A stretch of DNA of 64,000 nucleotides from positions 1,612,001 to 1,676,000 of the forward strand of contig NZ_JACCBJ010000001.1 of NCBI RefSeq assembly GCF_013408745.1, in the 5' to 3' direction. The notes beneath the pieces are model-generated. The model was not told the origin of the DNA and did no database searches. It worked only from the letters and a program-made list of their open reading frames with translations. Position 1 is the first letter of the stretch. Every line of letters starts with the position of its first letter. Origin of the DNA: Leifsonia soli (GTDB taxonomy: Bacteria > Actinomycetota > Actinomycetes > Actinomycetales > Microbacteriaceae). The translations under genes and the position numbers were made by a program. This document shows positions 1 to 7,819 of this stretch, piece after piece.

Positions 1-186
1 GTCGAGCCCGACCGCCGCGGGAGAGACCACGGCGCGGTACTGCTCGATCACGCCGGCGTTCTCCAGCTCGCGCACGCGACGGTGGCACGGCGACAGCGTC
101 AACCCGACGCGCGCGGCGAGGTCGGTGAGGCTGAGCCGGCCGTCTTCCTGCAGTGCAGCGAGAATCTCCCTGTCGATCGCATCCAT
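1..186 (-). CDS. Lrp/AsnC-family transcriptional regulator (N-terminal part, cut by window edge)
   Basis: The 62 visible residues begin MDAIDREILAAL and form the AsnC-type winged helix-turn-helix, with LSLTDLAARVGL as the first helices and SPCHRRVRELENAGVI as the recognition helix and wing. Lrp/AsnC proteins are DNA-binding regulators that sense amino acids through a C-terminal RAM domain, which lies outside the window. The gene is divergent from a LysE-type exporter with 114 bp between the start codons. That arrangement is typical of a regulator controlling an amino-acid exporter, and this link is inferred. The ATG at 186 is the only start that keeps the usual short N-terminus. Confidence 0.9.
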   Translation of the reverse strand, partial: MDAIDREILAALQEDGRLSLTDLAARVGLTLSPCHRRVRELENAGVIEQYRAVVSPAAVGLD

Positions 187-300
187 GCGGCAGATTCTTC
201 CACGAATACGCACCGCATGCACGAAAGTGGCAAGCACTTTCGGCCTCCTACGCCATAGCTTTCCAGTGCACCGCAGAGCGCGGGCGAAGGGAGGACGGCG

Positions 301-936
301 ATGGATCCGGCACTGGTCTTCGGCTTCTGGGGCGTCGCGGCCCTCCTCGTCTGCACGCCGGGCGCCGACTGGGCGTACGCGGTCACCGCCGGGCTCGGCG
401 GCCGGACGCTGCTGCCCTCGATCGGCGGAATCCTGTTCGGGTACCTCGTGGTGGTCGTCGCGGTCGCGGTCGGACTGGGCGCGCTCGTCGCCGCCAATCC
501 CGTGCTTCTCGACGTGCTCACCGTCGGCGGCGCCCTCTACCTGCTGTGGCTCGGGATCAGCGGGCTGGCGAGGTCGGCCGCACCGATCGCCGCGCAGACG
601 GGTGCGGACGGTACCGGCGGCGCGTCGTCCGTCGCGTCCTTCCTGCGCGGAGCCGGCGTCAGCGGGTTCAACCCGAAGGGGCTGCTCGTGCTGGTCGCGC
701 TCGTGCCGCAGTTCACCTCGGCGCACGGAGGCTGGGCCCCCGCGGCGCAGATGCTGATGCTCGGCGGGCTGTTCGTCGCGACCTGCGCGGTCGTCTACCT
801 CACCGTCGCGGTTCTCGCCCGGCGGCTGCTGGCTGCACGCCCGCGCGGCACGGTCGTCATGGCACGCGTCTCGGCGATCGCCATGACCCTGATCGGCGTC
901 GCGCTGCTCGCCGAGCGGGTGGCGCAGGCGTTCTGA
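301..936 (+). CDS. LysE/RhtB-family amino-acid exporter
   Basis: This 211-residue protein is almost entirely hydrophobic, with about six membrane segments, which is the usual size for LysE/RhtB translocators. The early motif TPGADWAYAV (residues 20-29) corresponds to the family TPGPN-type signature after helix 1. A polar cytoplasmic loop lies near residues 85-115, followed by GFNPKGLLV, the second family signature. Members export basic or neutral amino acids or homoserine lactones using the proton gradient. Substrate cannot be read from sequence. A good ribosome site (AGGGAGGA) sits just before the ATG. The divergent Lrp-type regulator supports amino-acid-responsive expression. Confidence 0.9.
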   Translation: MDPALVFGFWGVAALLVCTPGADWAYAVTAGLGGRTLLPSIGGILFGYLVVVVAVAVGLGALVAANPVLLDVLTVGGALYLLWLGISGLARSAAPIAAQTGADGTGGASSVASFLRGAGVSGFNPKGLLVLVALVPQFTSAHGGWAPAAQMLMLGGLFVATCAVVYLTVAVLARRLLAARPRGTVVMARVSAIAMTLIGVALLAERVAQAF

Positions 937-963
937 CCCGGACGACCCGCGAGGGGACGGCCG

Positions 964-1224
964 CTACGGCTGCTCGGGCCCGTCGCCCCGGCGCTCGGCC
1001 TCTTCCGCATCCAGCTTCTCGGCGATCTCGGCGCGGTAGCGCACGCGCCGGATCCTGCGCACCATGTCGATCACCAGCAGGACGACGACCACGGCCAGCA
1101 GGAAGGTGATGACGAAGCCGATCACGCCGGGGGTGACCGAATCGTCGTCGGGCGTCCCGGATGGCGTTGGCGTCGGGGTGGCGGCCAGCAGGACGGAGGC
1201 GCGCAGCAGAGCGTCGGCGATCAC
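964..1224 (-). CDS. Small single-pass membrane protein, conserved-hypothetical type
   Basis: 86 residues with a proline/threonine-rich N-terminus, one membrane segment at about residues 33-55, and a basic-acidic helical tail (IRRVRYRAEIAEKLDAEEAE). No enzymatic motif is visible. The GTG start at 1224 overlaps the stop of a 43-residue ORF by four bases (GTGA), so translation is probably coupled. In mycobacteria a small membrane protein gene follows mca, which is divergent from DUF4307-greA. The same neighbourhood here suggests this is its counterpart, but that rests on context and recalled gene order. Confidence 0.7.
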   Translation of the reverse strand: MIADALLRASVLLAATPTPTPSGTPDDDSVTPGVIGFVITFLLAVVVVLLVIDMVRRIRRVRYRAEIAEKLDAEEAERRGDGPEQP

Positions 1225-1352
1225 GCACGCACCTCGGCGACGAGGTCGATCTCGGGCATCCAGGTCTCCACTTTCGAGTCGATGAGCGGCGACTCCTCCG
1301 TCGGCCGGGCGGCCCGCAGGATGTCGGTGGGCCAGGAGGCGCCAGCATTCAC
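1221..1352 (-). CDS. 43-residue ORF, possible relic of the mca C-terminus
   Basis: The GTG start at 1352 is preceded by AGGAGA eight bases upstream and the stop overlaps the next gene by GTGA, so it looks translated. The product has no membrane segment. Its end, SKVETWMPEIDLVAEVR, resembles from memory the C-terminal end of mycothiol conjugate amidase (a T-x-PE-DL-x-A pattern). mca would be expected divergent from DUF4307-greA, exactly at this place. The rest of an mca gene (about 290 residues, with an HPDD metal motif) is absent. It may be a decayed mca remnant or an unrelated small protein; no function is assigned. Confidence 0.5.
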   Translation of the reverse strand: MNAGASWPTDILRAARPTEESPLIDSKVETWMPEIDLVAEVRA

Positions 1353-1443
1353 AGCTTTCTCTCCTAGTCTGGTATCAGCCTACCGTCGCCCGGCGGGAGG
1401 CTCCTGAGCGGAAGGCGGGACTGGACGGCATGGCGGTGCACGC

Positions 1444-1905
1444 ATGACGGCGACCCCGACTCCCCCGGTTCCCACGCCATCGGCCTCCGCGCCCTCGGCT
1501 GCGACGCCGCGCGTCCCCACGCTCGACACCCGCTACGGCCGCACCCCCCAGCGGAAGCGGCGCGACCGCTGGCTGCTCATCGGCGGAGCGGTCGCCCTCG
1601 TCGCGATCGTCACCGGGTGGGTCTTCTGGGCCGGCTGGGACAACAACCAGGCGAACCTCGAGACGACCGACACCGCCTACACGATCCCCGACGACCATCA
1701 CGTCGACATCTCGTTCACGATCAATGCGCCGCCGGGCACGCCCGTGACCTGTGCCCTCCAGGCGCTCAACGAGGACTTCGCGATCGTCGGCTGGCGCATC
1801 GTCGAGTACCCCGGTTCGGAGACGCGCGTGACCTCCCACACCGAGTCGATCCGAACGATCATGACGCCCAACACGGGTTTGATCAACACCTGCTGGCTGA
1901 CCTAG
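1444..1905 (+). CDS. DUF4307-type membrane-anchored protein upstream of greA
   Basis: 153 residues: a proline-rich cytoplasmic N-terminus (1-25), the motif LDTRYGRTPQRKRRDRW, one membrane helix at about 42-62, then an extracytoplasmic beta-rich domain containing TPVTCALQALNEDFAIVGW and a second cysteine near the C-terminus. This layout and the position directly before greA match actinobacterial DUF4307 proteins, whose function is unknown. An ATG 13 bases upstream opens a five-codon frame and stops, so 1444 is the reasonable start. The 122-bp gap to greA contains a strong inverted repeat. Confidence 0.82.
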   Translation: MTATPTPPVPTPSASAPSAATPRVPTLDTRYGRTPQRKRRDRWLLIGGAVALVAIVTGWVFWAGWDNNQANLETTDTAYTIPDDHHVDISFTINAPPGTPVTCALQALNEDFAIVGWRIVEYPGSETRVTSHTESIRTIMTPNTGLINTCWLT

Positions 1906-1917
1906 TATTGTGCGGAT

Positions 1918-1941
1918 ACGCCCCGGCCGTGGCCGGGGCGT
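1918..1941. terminator. 11-bp inverted repeat between the DUF4307 gene and greA
   Basis: ACGCCCCGGCC, then GT, then the exact complement form a GC-only palindrome directly after the DUF4307 stop codon. No T-run follows. It could be a partial terminator, an attenuator or an RNA-stability hairpin for greA. Confidence 0.5.
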
Positions 1942-2027
1942 CGACTTTAGCACCGGTACCGAACCGGACCATCTGCTCGCGTGCTGGCCGCCCCGTGGCG
2001 GCAGCCGCAGGCGCGAAGGAGTTCATC

Positions 2028-2519
2028 ATGTCTCAGGAGTCTCAGGTCACGTTTCTGACCCAGGACGCGTACGACCGTCTCGCGGCCGAGCTCGAGGAGC
2101 TCAGCGTCAACGGCCGCAACGAGATCGCGAAGCGCATCGAGGCGGCCCGCGAGGAGGGCGACCTCAAGGAGAACGGCGGCTACCACGCGGCCAAGGACGA
2201 GCAGGGCAAGATCGAGGCCCGCATCGTCCAGCTGACCAACCTCCTGCGCAACGCGACGGTGGGCGCGGCGCCGGAGAGCCACGGCGTCGTCGAGCCCGGC
2301 ACCGTCGTCACCGCGACGATCGCGGGCGACGAGAGCGTGTTCCTCATCGGCAACCGCGAGATGGCGGCCGGGACCGACCTCCCCGTCTACAGCGAGCAGA
2401 GCCCGCTCGGCGCGGCCATCCTCGGCCTGAACGTCGGCGACACGACCGAGTACACCGCCCCGAACGGCCGTCAGATCGCCGTCGAGGTCACCAAGGTCGA
2501 GACCTACACCGGCCAGTAA
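2028..2519 (+). CDS. greA: Transcription elongation factor GreA
   Basis: 163 residues with the two-domain GreA plan. The N-terminal antiparallel coiled coil (about 10-80) includes the family motif AREEGDLKENGGYHAAK, whose acidic tip enters the RNA polymerase secondary channel. The C-terminal FKBP-like domain runs from about 85 and includes SPLGAAILGLNVGD. GreA stimulates cleavage of backtracked transcripts so that stalled polymerase can resume. The ATG is preceded by GAAGGA at good spacing. The gene sits between DUF4307 and ilvA as in related actinobacteria. Transcription toward the convergent ilvA is probably ended by the hairpin at 2549-2607. Confidence 0.97.
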   Translation: MSQESQVTFLTQDAYDRLAAELEELSVNGRNEIAKRIEAAREEGDLKENGGYHAAKDEQGKIEARIVQLTNLLRNATVGAAPESHGVVEPGTVVTATIAGDESVFLIGNREMAAGTDLPVYSEQSPLGAAILGLNVGDTTEYTAPNGRQIAVEVTKVETYTGQ

Positions 2520-2548
2520 CGCCCCGCCGCACCCCGGCACCCACGCGA

Positions 2549-2607
2549 ACAGCTCCTGAGTTTTTCCGCCGTTTCTCCGCGAAACGAGCGAAAAACTCAG
2601 GAGCTGT
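2549..2607. terminator. Bidirectional hairpin between greA and ilvA
   Basis: A perfect 18-bp stem (ACAGCTCCTGAGTTTTTC and its complement) encloses a smaller CGTTTC/GAAACG stem. The five-T and five-A tracts lie inside the stem, so it can serve both converging transcripts. It starts 29 bp after the greA stop and ends 5 bp before the ilvA stop. Confidence 0.85.
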
Positions 2608-2612
2608 CGGCG

Positions 2613-3872
2613 TTATTCGTCGTCGACGACGGGGTCGTAGCCCGCGGCGCGGAGCGCGTCGATGACCTGGCGGCGGTGGTCGGTGCCGCGCGTCTCGACG
2701 CTGACGTCGAGCTCCACCTGGCTGAGCTGCATCCCGCGCCCGTGCCGGGTGTGCAGCACCTCGACCACGTTGGCGTTGACACCGGCGAGGATCTCGGCGA
2801 TGCGCGCCAGCTGGCCCGGGCGGTCCGGAAGCATGATGGTCAGCTTGAGGTACCGGTCGGAGGCGGCGAGACCCTGGCTGATGACGCGCTGCATGAGCAG
2901 GGGGTCGATGTTGCCGCCCGAGAGGATGGCCACGGTCTTTCCATCGGCTGTCACCGATCCGGCGAGGATCGCGGCGACACCCGCGGCGCCGGCCGGCTCC
3001 ACCACGAGCTTGGCGCGCTCCAGGAGCAGGACCATCGCGCGGGCCATGTCGTCCTCGGAGACGGTGACGATCTCATCCACCGCCTCGCGGACGATCTCGA
3101 AGTTGAGCGCGCCGGGGCGGCGCACGGCGATGCCGTCGGCGATCGTGCCGGTGAGCGAGATCTCCGTCGGCGCCCCCGCCGCGAGCGACGGAGGGTAGGC
3201 GGCCGCGTTCGCCGCCTGCACGCCGATGATCCGCACCGTTCGCCCGGAGAGCGCCGCGCGCTGCTTGATCGCGCTGGCGACGCCCGAGATGAGGCCGCCC
3301 CCGCCGATCGGGACGATCACGGTCGCGACGTCGGGCACCTCGTCGAGGATCTCGAGGCCCAGCGTGCCCTGGCCGGCGATCACGTCCGGGTGGTCGAACG
3401 GCGGGATGAGCACGGCGCCGGTCTCGGCCGCGAAGTCGGCAGCGGCCTCGAGGGTCTCGTCGACGACGCTGCCGCTGAGCACCACATCCGCCCCGTAGGC
3501 GCGCGTGGCCTGGAACTTGGGGATGGCGACGCCGACGGGCATGAAGATCGTCGCGTGAATGCCGAGCTCGCGGGCGGCGAAGGCGACGCCCTGCGCGTGG
3601 TTGCCCGCGGAGGCGGCGACGACGCCGCGTGCGCGCTCCTCCGCGCTCAGCTTCGACAACCGGTTGTATGCTCCGCGGATCTTGTAGGAGCCGGTGCGCT
3701 GCAGGTTCTCGCACTTGAGGATCACGGGGGCGCCGAAGACGTCGCTCAGGAAGCGCGAGGTCTCCATCGGCGTCGGCTGGGCGACGTGGGCGACGATGGC
3801 GCGCGCAGCCTCGAACTCGTCCAGGCTGGGGCCTGCGAACGGGGTGCGCGTGTGATCGGTCGCGATTGCCAC
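2613..3872 (-). CDS. ilvA: Threonine ammonia-lyase (threonine dehydratase) with C-terminal ACT domain
   Basis: PLP-dependent deaminase making 2-oxobutanoate from threonine, the first step toward isoleucine. The 419 residues show the fold-type II core with the PLP lysine in SYKIRGAYN (K64), the SAGNHAQG substrate loop (about 89-96) and the glycine-rich phosphate loop PIGGGGLISG. A single ACT-like regulatory domain begins near residue 340 (LTIMLPDRPGQLARIAEIL). One ACT domain, rather than two, makes it the shorter type common in actinobacteria, and catabolic use cannot be excluded. The start is GTG at 3872. It converges on greA. Confidence 0.93.
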   Translation of the reverse strand: MAIATDHTRTPFAGPSLDEFEAARAIVAHVAQPTPMETSRFLSDVFGAPVILKCENLQRTGSYKIRGAYNRLSKLSAEERARGVVAASAGNHAQGVAFAARELGIHATIFMPVGVAIPKFQATRAYGADVVLSGSVVDETLEAAADFAAETGAVLIPPFDHPDVIAGQGTLGLEILDEVPDVATVIVPIGGGGLISGVASAIKQRAALSGRTVRIIGVQAANAAAYPPSLAAGAPTEISLTGTIADGIAVRRPGALNFEIVREAVDEIVTVSEDDMARAMVLLLERAKLVVEPAGAAGVAAILAGSVTADGKTVAILSGGNIDPLLMQRVISQGLAASDRYLKLTIMLPDRPGQLARIAEILAGVNANVVEVLHTRHGRGMQLSQVELDVSVETRGTDHRRQVIDALRAAGYDPVVDDE

Positions 3873-3922
3873 CCGCTCAGCCTAGCGGCGCTCGTATGCC
3901 GGCGACTGTATGCATATCGGCG

Positions 3923-5185
3923 CTACGGCCGCGCGGGCGGGCGCCGCACCGGCCGCGGCACCGTCTCCCAGATCGCGCGTTCTGGCGGCGTGTAGTCGGA
4001 CGGTGCAGCGTTCCGCCAGACGCCGCTCGCCACGTAGTGCACCATCACGTTGAGGACCGCCACGAACGGCACGGCGAACAGCGCGCCCGGGATGCCGGCC
4101 AGCAGCGATCCCGCCGCCACGGCGAGCACCACGGCGAGCGGGTGCACCTTCACGGCGCTGCCCATGATGAGCGGCTGGAGGATGTGTCCCTCGATCTGCT
4201 GCACCAGCAGGACGACGCCGAGCATGATCAGCGCGAACACCCAGCCCTTGAAGACGAGCGCGATGAAGATCGCGAGCGCCCCGGTGACGACCGCGCCGAC
4301 CACCGGGATGAACGATCCGAGGAACACCAGGACCGAGATCGGGATCACCAGCGGCAGCCCGAGGAAGAACGCGCCGAGGCCGATGCCGAGCGCGTCGATC
4401 GAGGCGACGAGCACCTGCACCTTGGCGAAGTTCCGGAGCGTGACCCAGCCGGCCTTGCCCGCCCCGTCGATCGCCGCACGCGACCGCTTGGGGAAGACGC
4501 GGACGATCCAGCCCCAGATGCTCTTGCCGTCGATGAGGATGAAGATCGTGCTGAACAGGGTCAGCAGAGCGCCGGCGAAGACATGCCCGAGGGTCGAGCC
4601 GACCGACAGCGCGCCGGAGAGGAAGACCTGGCCGTCCTGCTGGATCGACTTCCCGATCGACGCGAACGCGTTGCTGATCTGGTCGGGGCTGAGCCCGAGC
4701 GGTCCGCTGGTCAGCCACGCCTGCAGGTCGTTGAACGAGGCGACCGACTGCTTCTGCAGCTCGCCGCTCTGCCGCGTCACCTGCCAGATGGCCAGATAGA
4801 GCAGGCCGCCGACCACGATGACGAGGGTGATCAGCACGACGACGATCGCCAGCCATTTCGGCCAGCGGTGCCGCACGAGGAAGTCCTTGAACGGCACGAG
4901 CAGACCCGAGAGCAGCACAGCGATGAGCACCGGGATGACGATGAGCTTGAGCTGGATGATCAGGAAGATGACGACGGCGAGGACCGCGCCGATCACCAGC
5001 AGCCGCCACGACCAGGCCCCGGCGATGCGCATCCCGCGCGGGACGGTCTCGTCGGCGTCCTCGATCGGCTCGCCGAGCTCTTGCCGGCGGCGCTGGAACC
5101 AGGCGCGGGCGGGGGCGCGGTTGGCCTCCTGGCCGGCTCCGGGCGCAGTCGTGGGCGACGGGACGGGGCGGTCGGTGTCGGACAT
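3923..5185 (-). CDS. AI-2E-family transporter-like membrane protein
   Basis: 420 residues with the AI-2E/PerM/UPF0118 layout: a pair of N-terminal helices (about 55-110), an amphipathic central region, and a C-terminal helix bundle with the family motif GSFIPVVGAVVTGALA and the later HILQPLIMGSAVKVHPLAV. Family members have been linked to autoinducer-2 export or Na+/H+ exchange; the true substrate is not predictable here. The first 45 residues and the C-terminal tail are charged and cytoplasmic. It stands alone, 50 bp downstream of ilvA on the same strand. Confidence 0.85.
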   Translation of the reverse strand: MSDTDRPVPSPTTAPGAGQEANRAPARAWFQRRRQELGEPIEDADETVPRGMRIAGAWSWRLLVIGAVLAVVIFLIIQLKLIVIPVLIAVLLSGLLVPFKDFLVRHRWPKWLAIVVVLITLVIVVGGLLYLAIWQVTRQSGELQKQSVASFNDLQAWLTSGPLGLSPDQISNAFASIGKSIQQDGQVFLSGALSVGSTLGHVFAGALLTLFSTIFILIDGKSIWGWIVRVFPKRSRAAIDGAGKAGWVTLRNFAKVQVLVASIDALGIGLGAFFLGLPLVIPISVLVFLGSFIPVVGAVVTGALAIFIALVFKGWVFALIMLGVVLLVQQIEGHILQPLIMGSAVKVHPLAVVLAVAAGSLLAGIPGALFAVPFVAVLNVMVHYVASGVWRNAAPSDYTPPERAIWETVPRPVRRPPARP

Positions 5186-5263
5186 GACCGTCAGTGTAGG
5201 CCGCGGCCGTGTCCCTTCGGAGAAACGCGGCCGCGGCTCTCGGCCCCTTGACAGCGAGCCCGG

Positions 5264-5863
5264 TCAGAGCTGCAGGATCAGGGGCGGGTACTCGATGACC
5301 GTCCGGTACCACTGCCAGCCGGCCCCTCCGGTCTGCTGGATGGAGGCGTACGTCACCTGCGTCGGCGGGACGTGCTTCAGCCCGACGACGACGGCGACGT
5401 TCCCGTTCACCGTCCGTGCGCCGAGCCCGGTGGGCGTCGTGCCGCCCGCGAAGCCGCCGACGGTGAGGTTCACGCTGCCGTTCGTCGCGATGACGAAGGT
5501 GACGACGTAGTCGCCCACCGCCGTCGCTCCGTAGTCGCCCGGCGTGAAGTGCACGGACACCCCCGGGCCGCCGGACGGTGTCGGGCGGTACGTGAACGAC
5601 GCGTAGGGCGTGCCGGTCGTGTCCGTCTGCATGATGTCGGACGCGATGAGGGTCAGGTTGGTCCGCCCCTTCCCCACCGTGTGGGTGGGGCTGATGGTGT
5701 CGATGGGACGGAACCACGGGAAGGTGATGACATCGTGCACCGAGATGCGGTGTGCGATGTCCGTGAGGGACTGGGTCTTCTCGAACGTTGCGGGATCGAT
5801 CTGCACAGCGACTTCGGCGTCTTCCCCCGCACGTCCACCCCGATTCGGAGTCTCGCTGGACAT
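5264..5863 (-). CDS. Protein of unknown function, beta-rich, no signal peptide
   Basis: 199 residues with no recognised family. The first 20 residues are polar and disordered-looking, followed by a soluble region rich in T, V, G and Y with alternating hydrophobic residues. There are no membrane segments, no cysteines and no obvious catalytic motif. The C-terminal part contains AGWQWYRTVIEYPPLIL. The predicted fold is a beta-sandwich or jelly-roll (inference). The high-GC codon use matches its neighbours. It is 78 bp downstream of a same-strand membrane-protein gene start and 20 bp from the ABC operon end. A structural or extracellular-matrix role is possible but unsupported. Confidence 0.7.
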   Translation of the reverse strand: MSSETPNRGGRAGEDAEVAVQIDPATFEKTQSLTDIAHRISVHDVITFPWFRPIDTISPTHTVGKGRTNLTLIASDIMQTDTTGTPYASFTYRPTPSGGPGVSVHFTPGDYGATAVGDYVVTFVIATNGSVNLTVGGFAGGTTPTGLGARTVNGNVAVVVGLKHVPPTQVTYASIQQTGGAGWQWYRTVIEYPPLILQL

Positions 5864-5883
5864 GCGCGGACTCTACTCCGCGG

Positions 5884-6972
5884 TCAGCGCGCCGGGACTG
5901 CCCCATTTCCCGCGTCGCGCGGCGCGACGGTGACCGGCGATCCGGTCAGTCCGACGGCCACCCGCTCGCCCGGTTCGGGCCGCTCGCGGGCGCCGTGCTG
6001 CAGCGACAGCTCGGTGCCGTCCTCCAGCCGGACGCGCGTGCGCCGGAGGGCTCCGAGGAAGCTCGTCGTCAGCACGACGCCGGGGATGCCTCCGGCGGTG
6101 AGGACGACGTCCTCCGGCCGCAGGTAGGCGGTCACGGGACCCTCCGCCGCGTCGGAGGCCAGCGGCACCTCGTGCCCGAGGACCGTGAGCCGCCCACCCG
6201 CGACGACTCCGTCCACCCGGTTCGTCAGGCCGACGAACTCCGCGACGAACGCCGTCGCCGGGCGGTGGTAGAGCTCCTCGGGGCTGCCGATCTGCTCGAT
6301 CCGGCCCGAGCGCATCACCGCGACCCGGTCGGCGACGGCGAGCGCCTCCTCCTGATCGTGGGTAACGAAGAACGTCGTGATGCCGAGCTCGGTCTGGATG
6401 CGGCGGATCTCGTCCCGCAGCTGCACCCTGACCTTCGCGTCGAGCGCCGACAGCGGTTCGTCGAGCAGCAGGACGCGCGGCTCGGTGACCAGGGCGCGGG
6501 CAAGGGCGACGCGCTGCTGCTGACCGCCGGAGAGCTGGTGCGCGTACCGGCCGGCGTGGTGGTCGAGGCCCACCAGTTCGAGGGCTTCCGCCGCGCGGCG
6601 GCGGCGGTCCGCCGGGGCGACCTTGCGCATCCGCAGACCGAACTCCACGTTCTGCCCGGCGGTGAGGTGCGGGAAGAGCGAGTACGACTGGAACACCATC
6701 CCGAGGTCGCGGCGGCTGGTCGGCTCGTCGGTGACGTCGCGGCCGTCGATGAGGATGCTGCCGCTGTCCACCCGCTCCAGCCCGGCCAGGGAGCGGAGCG
6801 CGGTCGTCTTGCCGCAGCCGCTCGGGCCGAGGAGCGCGATCAGCTCCCCCGGCGCCGCCTCCAGGTCGAAGCCGGACAGCCCGACGCCGCCGCCGAAGTC
6901 GCGGACGAGGTCGCGCAGCTCGACGGTGGAGCCGGTGCGGGAGGAGAGGAGCGGGGTCTCGAGGGCGGTCAT
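5884..6972 (-). CDS. ABC transporter ATP-binding protein (iron/polyamine/phosphonate-import type)
   Basis: 362 residues. The nucleotide-binding domain carries Walker A GPSGCGKTT (49-57), signature LSGGQQQR, Walker B VLLLDEPLSALD and the switch histidine in FFVTHDQEEALAV. A C-terminal extension after about residue 250 looks like a TOBE domain (VTAYLRPEDVVL). This matches the PotA/FbpC/PhnT-like branch, whose TOBE domain often senses substrate or mediates regulation. It is the last gene of a four-gene operon, one base after the permease stop, and powers uptake through the two permeases. Confidence 0.93.
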   Translation of the reverse strand: MTALETPLLSSRTGSTVELRDLVRDFGGGVGLSGFDLEAAPGELIALLGPSGCGKTTALRSLAGLERVDSGSILIDGRDVTDEPTSRRDLGMVFQSYSLFPHLTAGQNVEFGLRMRKVAPADRRRRAAEALELVGLDHHAGRYAHQLSGGQQQRVALARALVTEPRVLLLDEPLSALDAKVRVQLRDEIRRIQTELGITTFFVTHDQEEALAVADRVAVMRSGRIEQIGSPEELYHRPATAFVAEFVGLTNRVDGVVAGGRLTVLGHEVPLASDAAEGPVTAYLRPEDVVLTAGGIPGVVLTTSFLGALRRTRVRLEDGTELSLQHGARERPEPGERVAVGLTGSPVTVAPRDAGNGAVPAR

Positions 6973-6973
6973 G

Positions 6974-7819
6974 TCAGCCTTTCGCGGTGCGACGGCGCCG
7001 GACGCTCACGAGGCGGTCGACGACGACGAGGAGGATGAACGCGAACACCAGCGCGAGGAGCGCGAAGATGACCGCGACGAAGGGGTCGGACTGCGACACC
7101 AGCAGCAGGGAGGTCTGCAGGTTGACGCGGGAGAGCAGCGAGGCGATCGTGAACTCGCCCAGCACGACGGCGACGGAGAGAGCGGAGGCGGCGAGGATGC
7201 CGCGGCGCAGGTTCGGAACGAGGACGCGCCAGAACACCGTCCACCAGCCGGCGCCGAGCGAACGGGCGGCCTCGCTGAGGGTGATCATGTCGACGGCGGC
7301 GACGTTGCTCTGGATCGCCCGGTAGGCGTACGGCAGGACCGTGATGCCGTACGCGAAGGCGAGGGTCCAGGCACCGGACCCGAAGATCTGGGTCACCACC
7401 GCGTAGGTCGGAGCGAGTCCGACGACCATCACGATCGCGGGGATCATGATCGGCAGCAGGCAGATCGCCTCCAGCAGCCGCCGCAGCTTCGGGAAGCGCA
7501 GCTCGACGAGCACGATCGTCGGCAGCAGCACGAGGAGGACGATCGCGACCGTCACGACCGCGAGCACGAGCGAGTTGCCGAGCCCCTGGTAGACGCGGTC
7601 GTACCGGGTCGTCTCCCCCGAGAAGACGGCCACCCACCGGTCGAGGTTGTAGACGCCGGGCTTCGCGGTGCGCAGGGTGAACTCGACCATGGAGAACAGC
7701 GGGATGAGGAAGAACAGCCCGAGAAGCGTCCAGATCACCGCGCGGACGACGGGACCGGGGCCGAGCCGGAGCTCGTGCGCGCGGCGCCGGGCCGGGCGGG
7801 CCTCGACGGCGCGGCTCAC
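6974..7819 (-). CDS. ABC importer permease, PotC-like
   Basis: 281 residues with about six membrane helices. The cytoplasmic coupling loop EAARSLGAGWWTVFWRVLVP is the EAA motif that docks onto the ATPase. The protein resembles the second permease of Fe3+, spermidine/putrescine or 2-aminoethylphosphonate systems. A longer open frame extends upstream to 8242, but the start is placed at GTG 7819, which overlaps the preceding permease stop by GTGA and gives normal family length. The terminal helix RLVSVRRRRTAKG is cytoplasmic and basic. Confidence 0.9.
   Translation of the reverse strand: MSRAVEARPARRRAHELRLGPGPVVRAVIWTLLGLFFLIPLFSMVEFTLRTAKPGVYNLDRWVAVFSGETTRYDRVYQGLGNSLVLAVVTVAIVLLVLLPTIVLVELRFPKLRRLLEAICLLPIMIPAIVMVVGLAPTYAVVTQIFGSGAWTLAFAYGITVLPYAYRAIQSNVAAVDMITLSEAARSLGAGWWTVFWRVLVPNLRRGILAASALSVAVVLGEFTIASLLSRVNLQTSLLLVSQSDPFVAVIFALLALVFAFILLVVVDRLVSVRRRRTAKG

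Noticed and set aside
3882..5906. Very long minus-strand frame (674 residues) over the AI-2E gene
   Set aside because: The translation is rich in R, A, G and P with no domain, typical of a high-GC shadow frame; the AI-2E and downstream genes explain the region.
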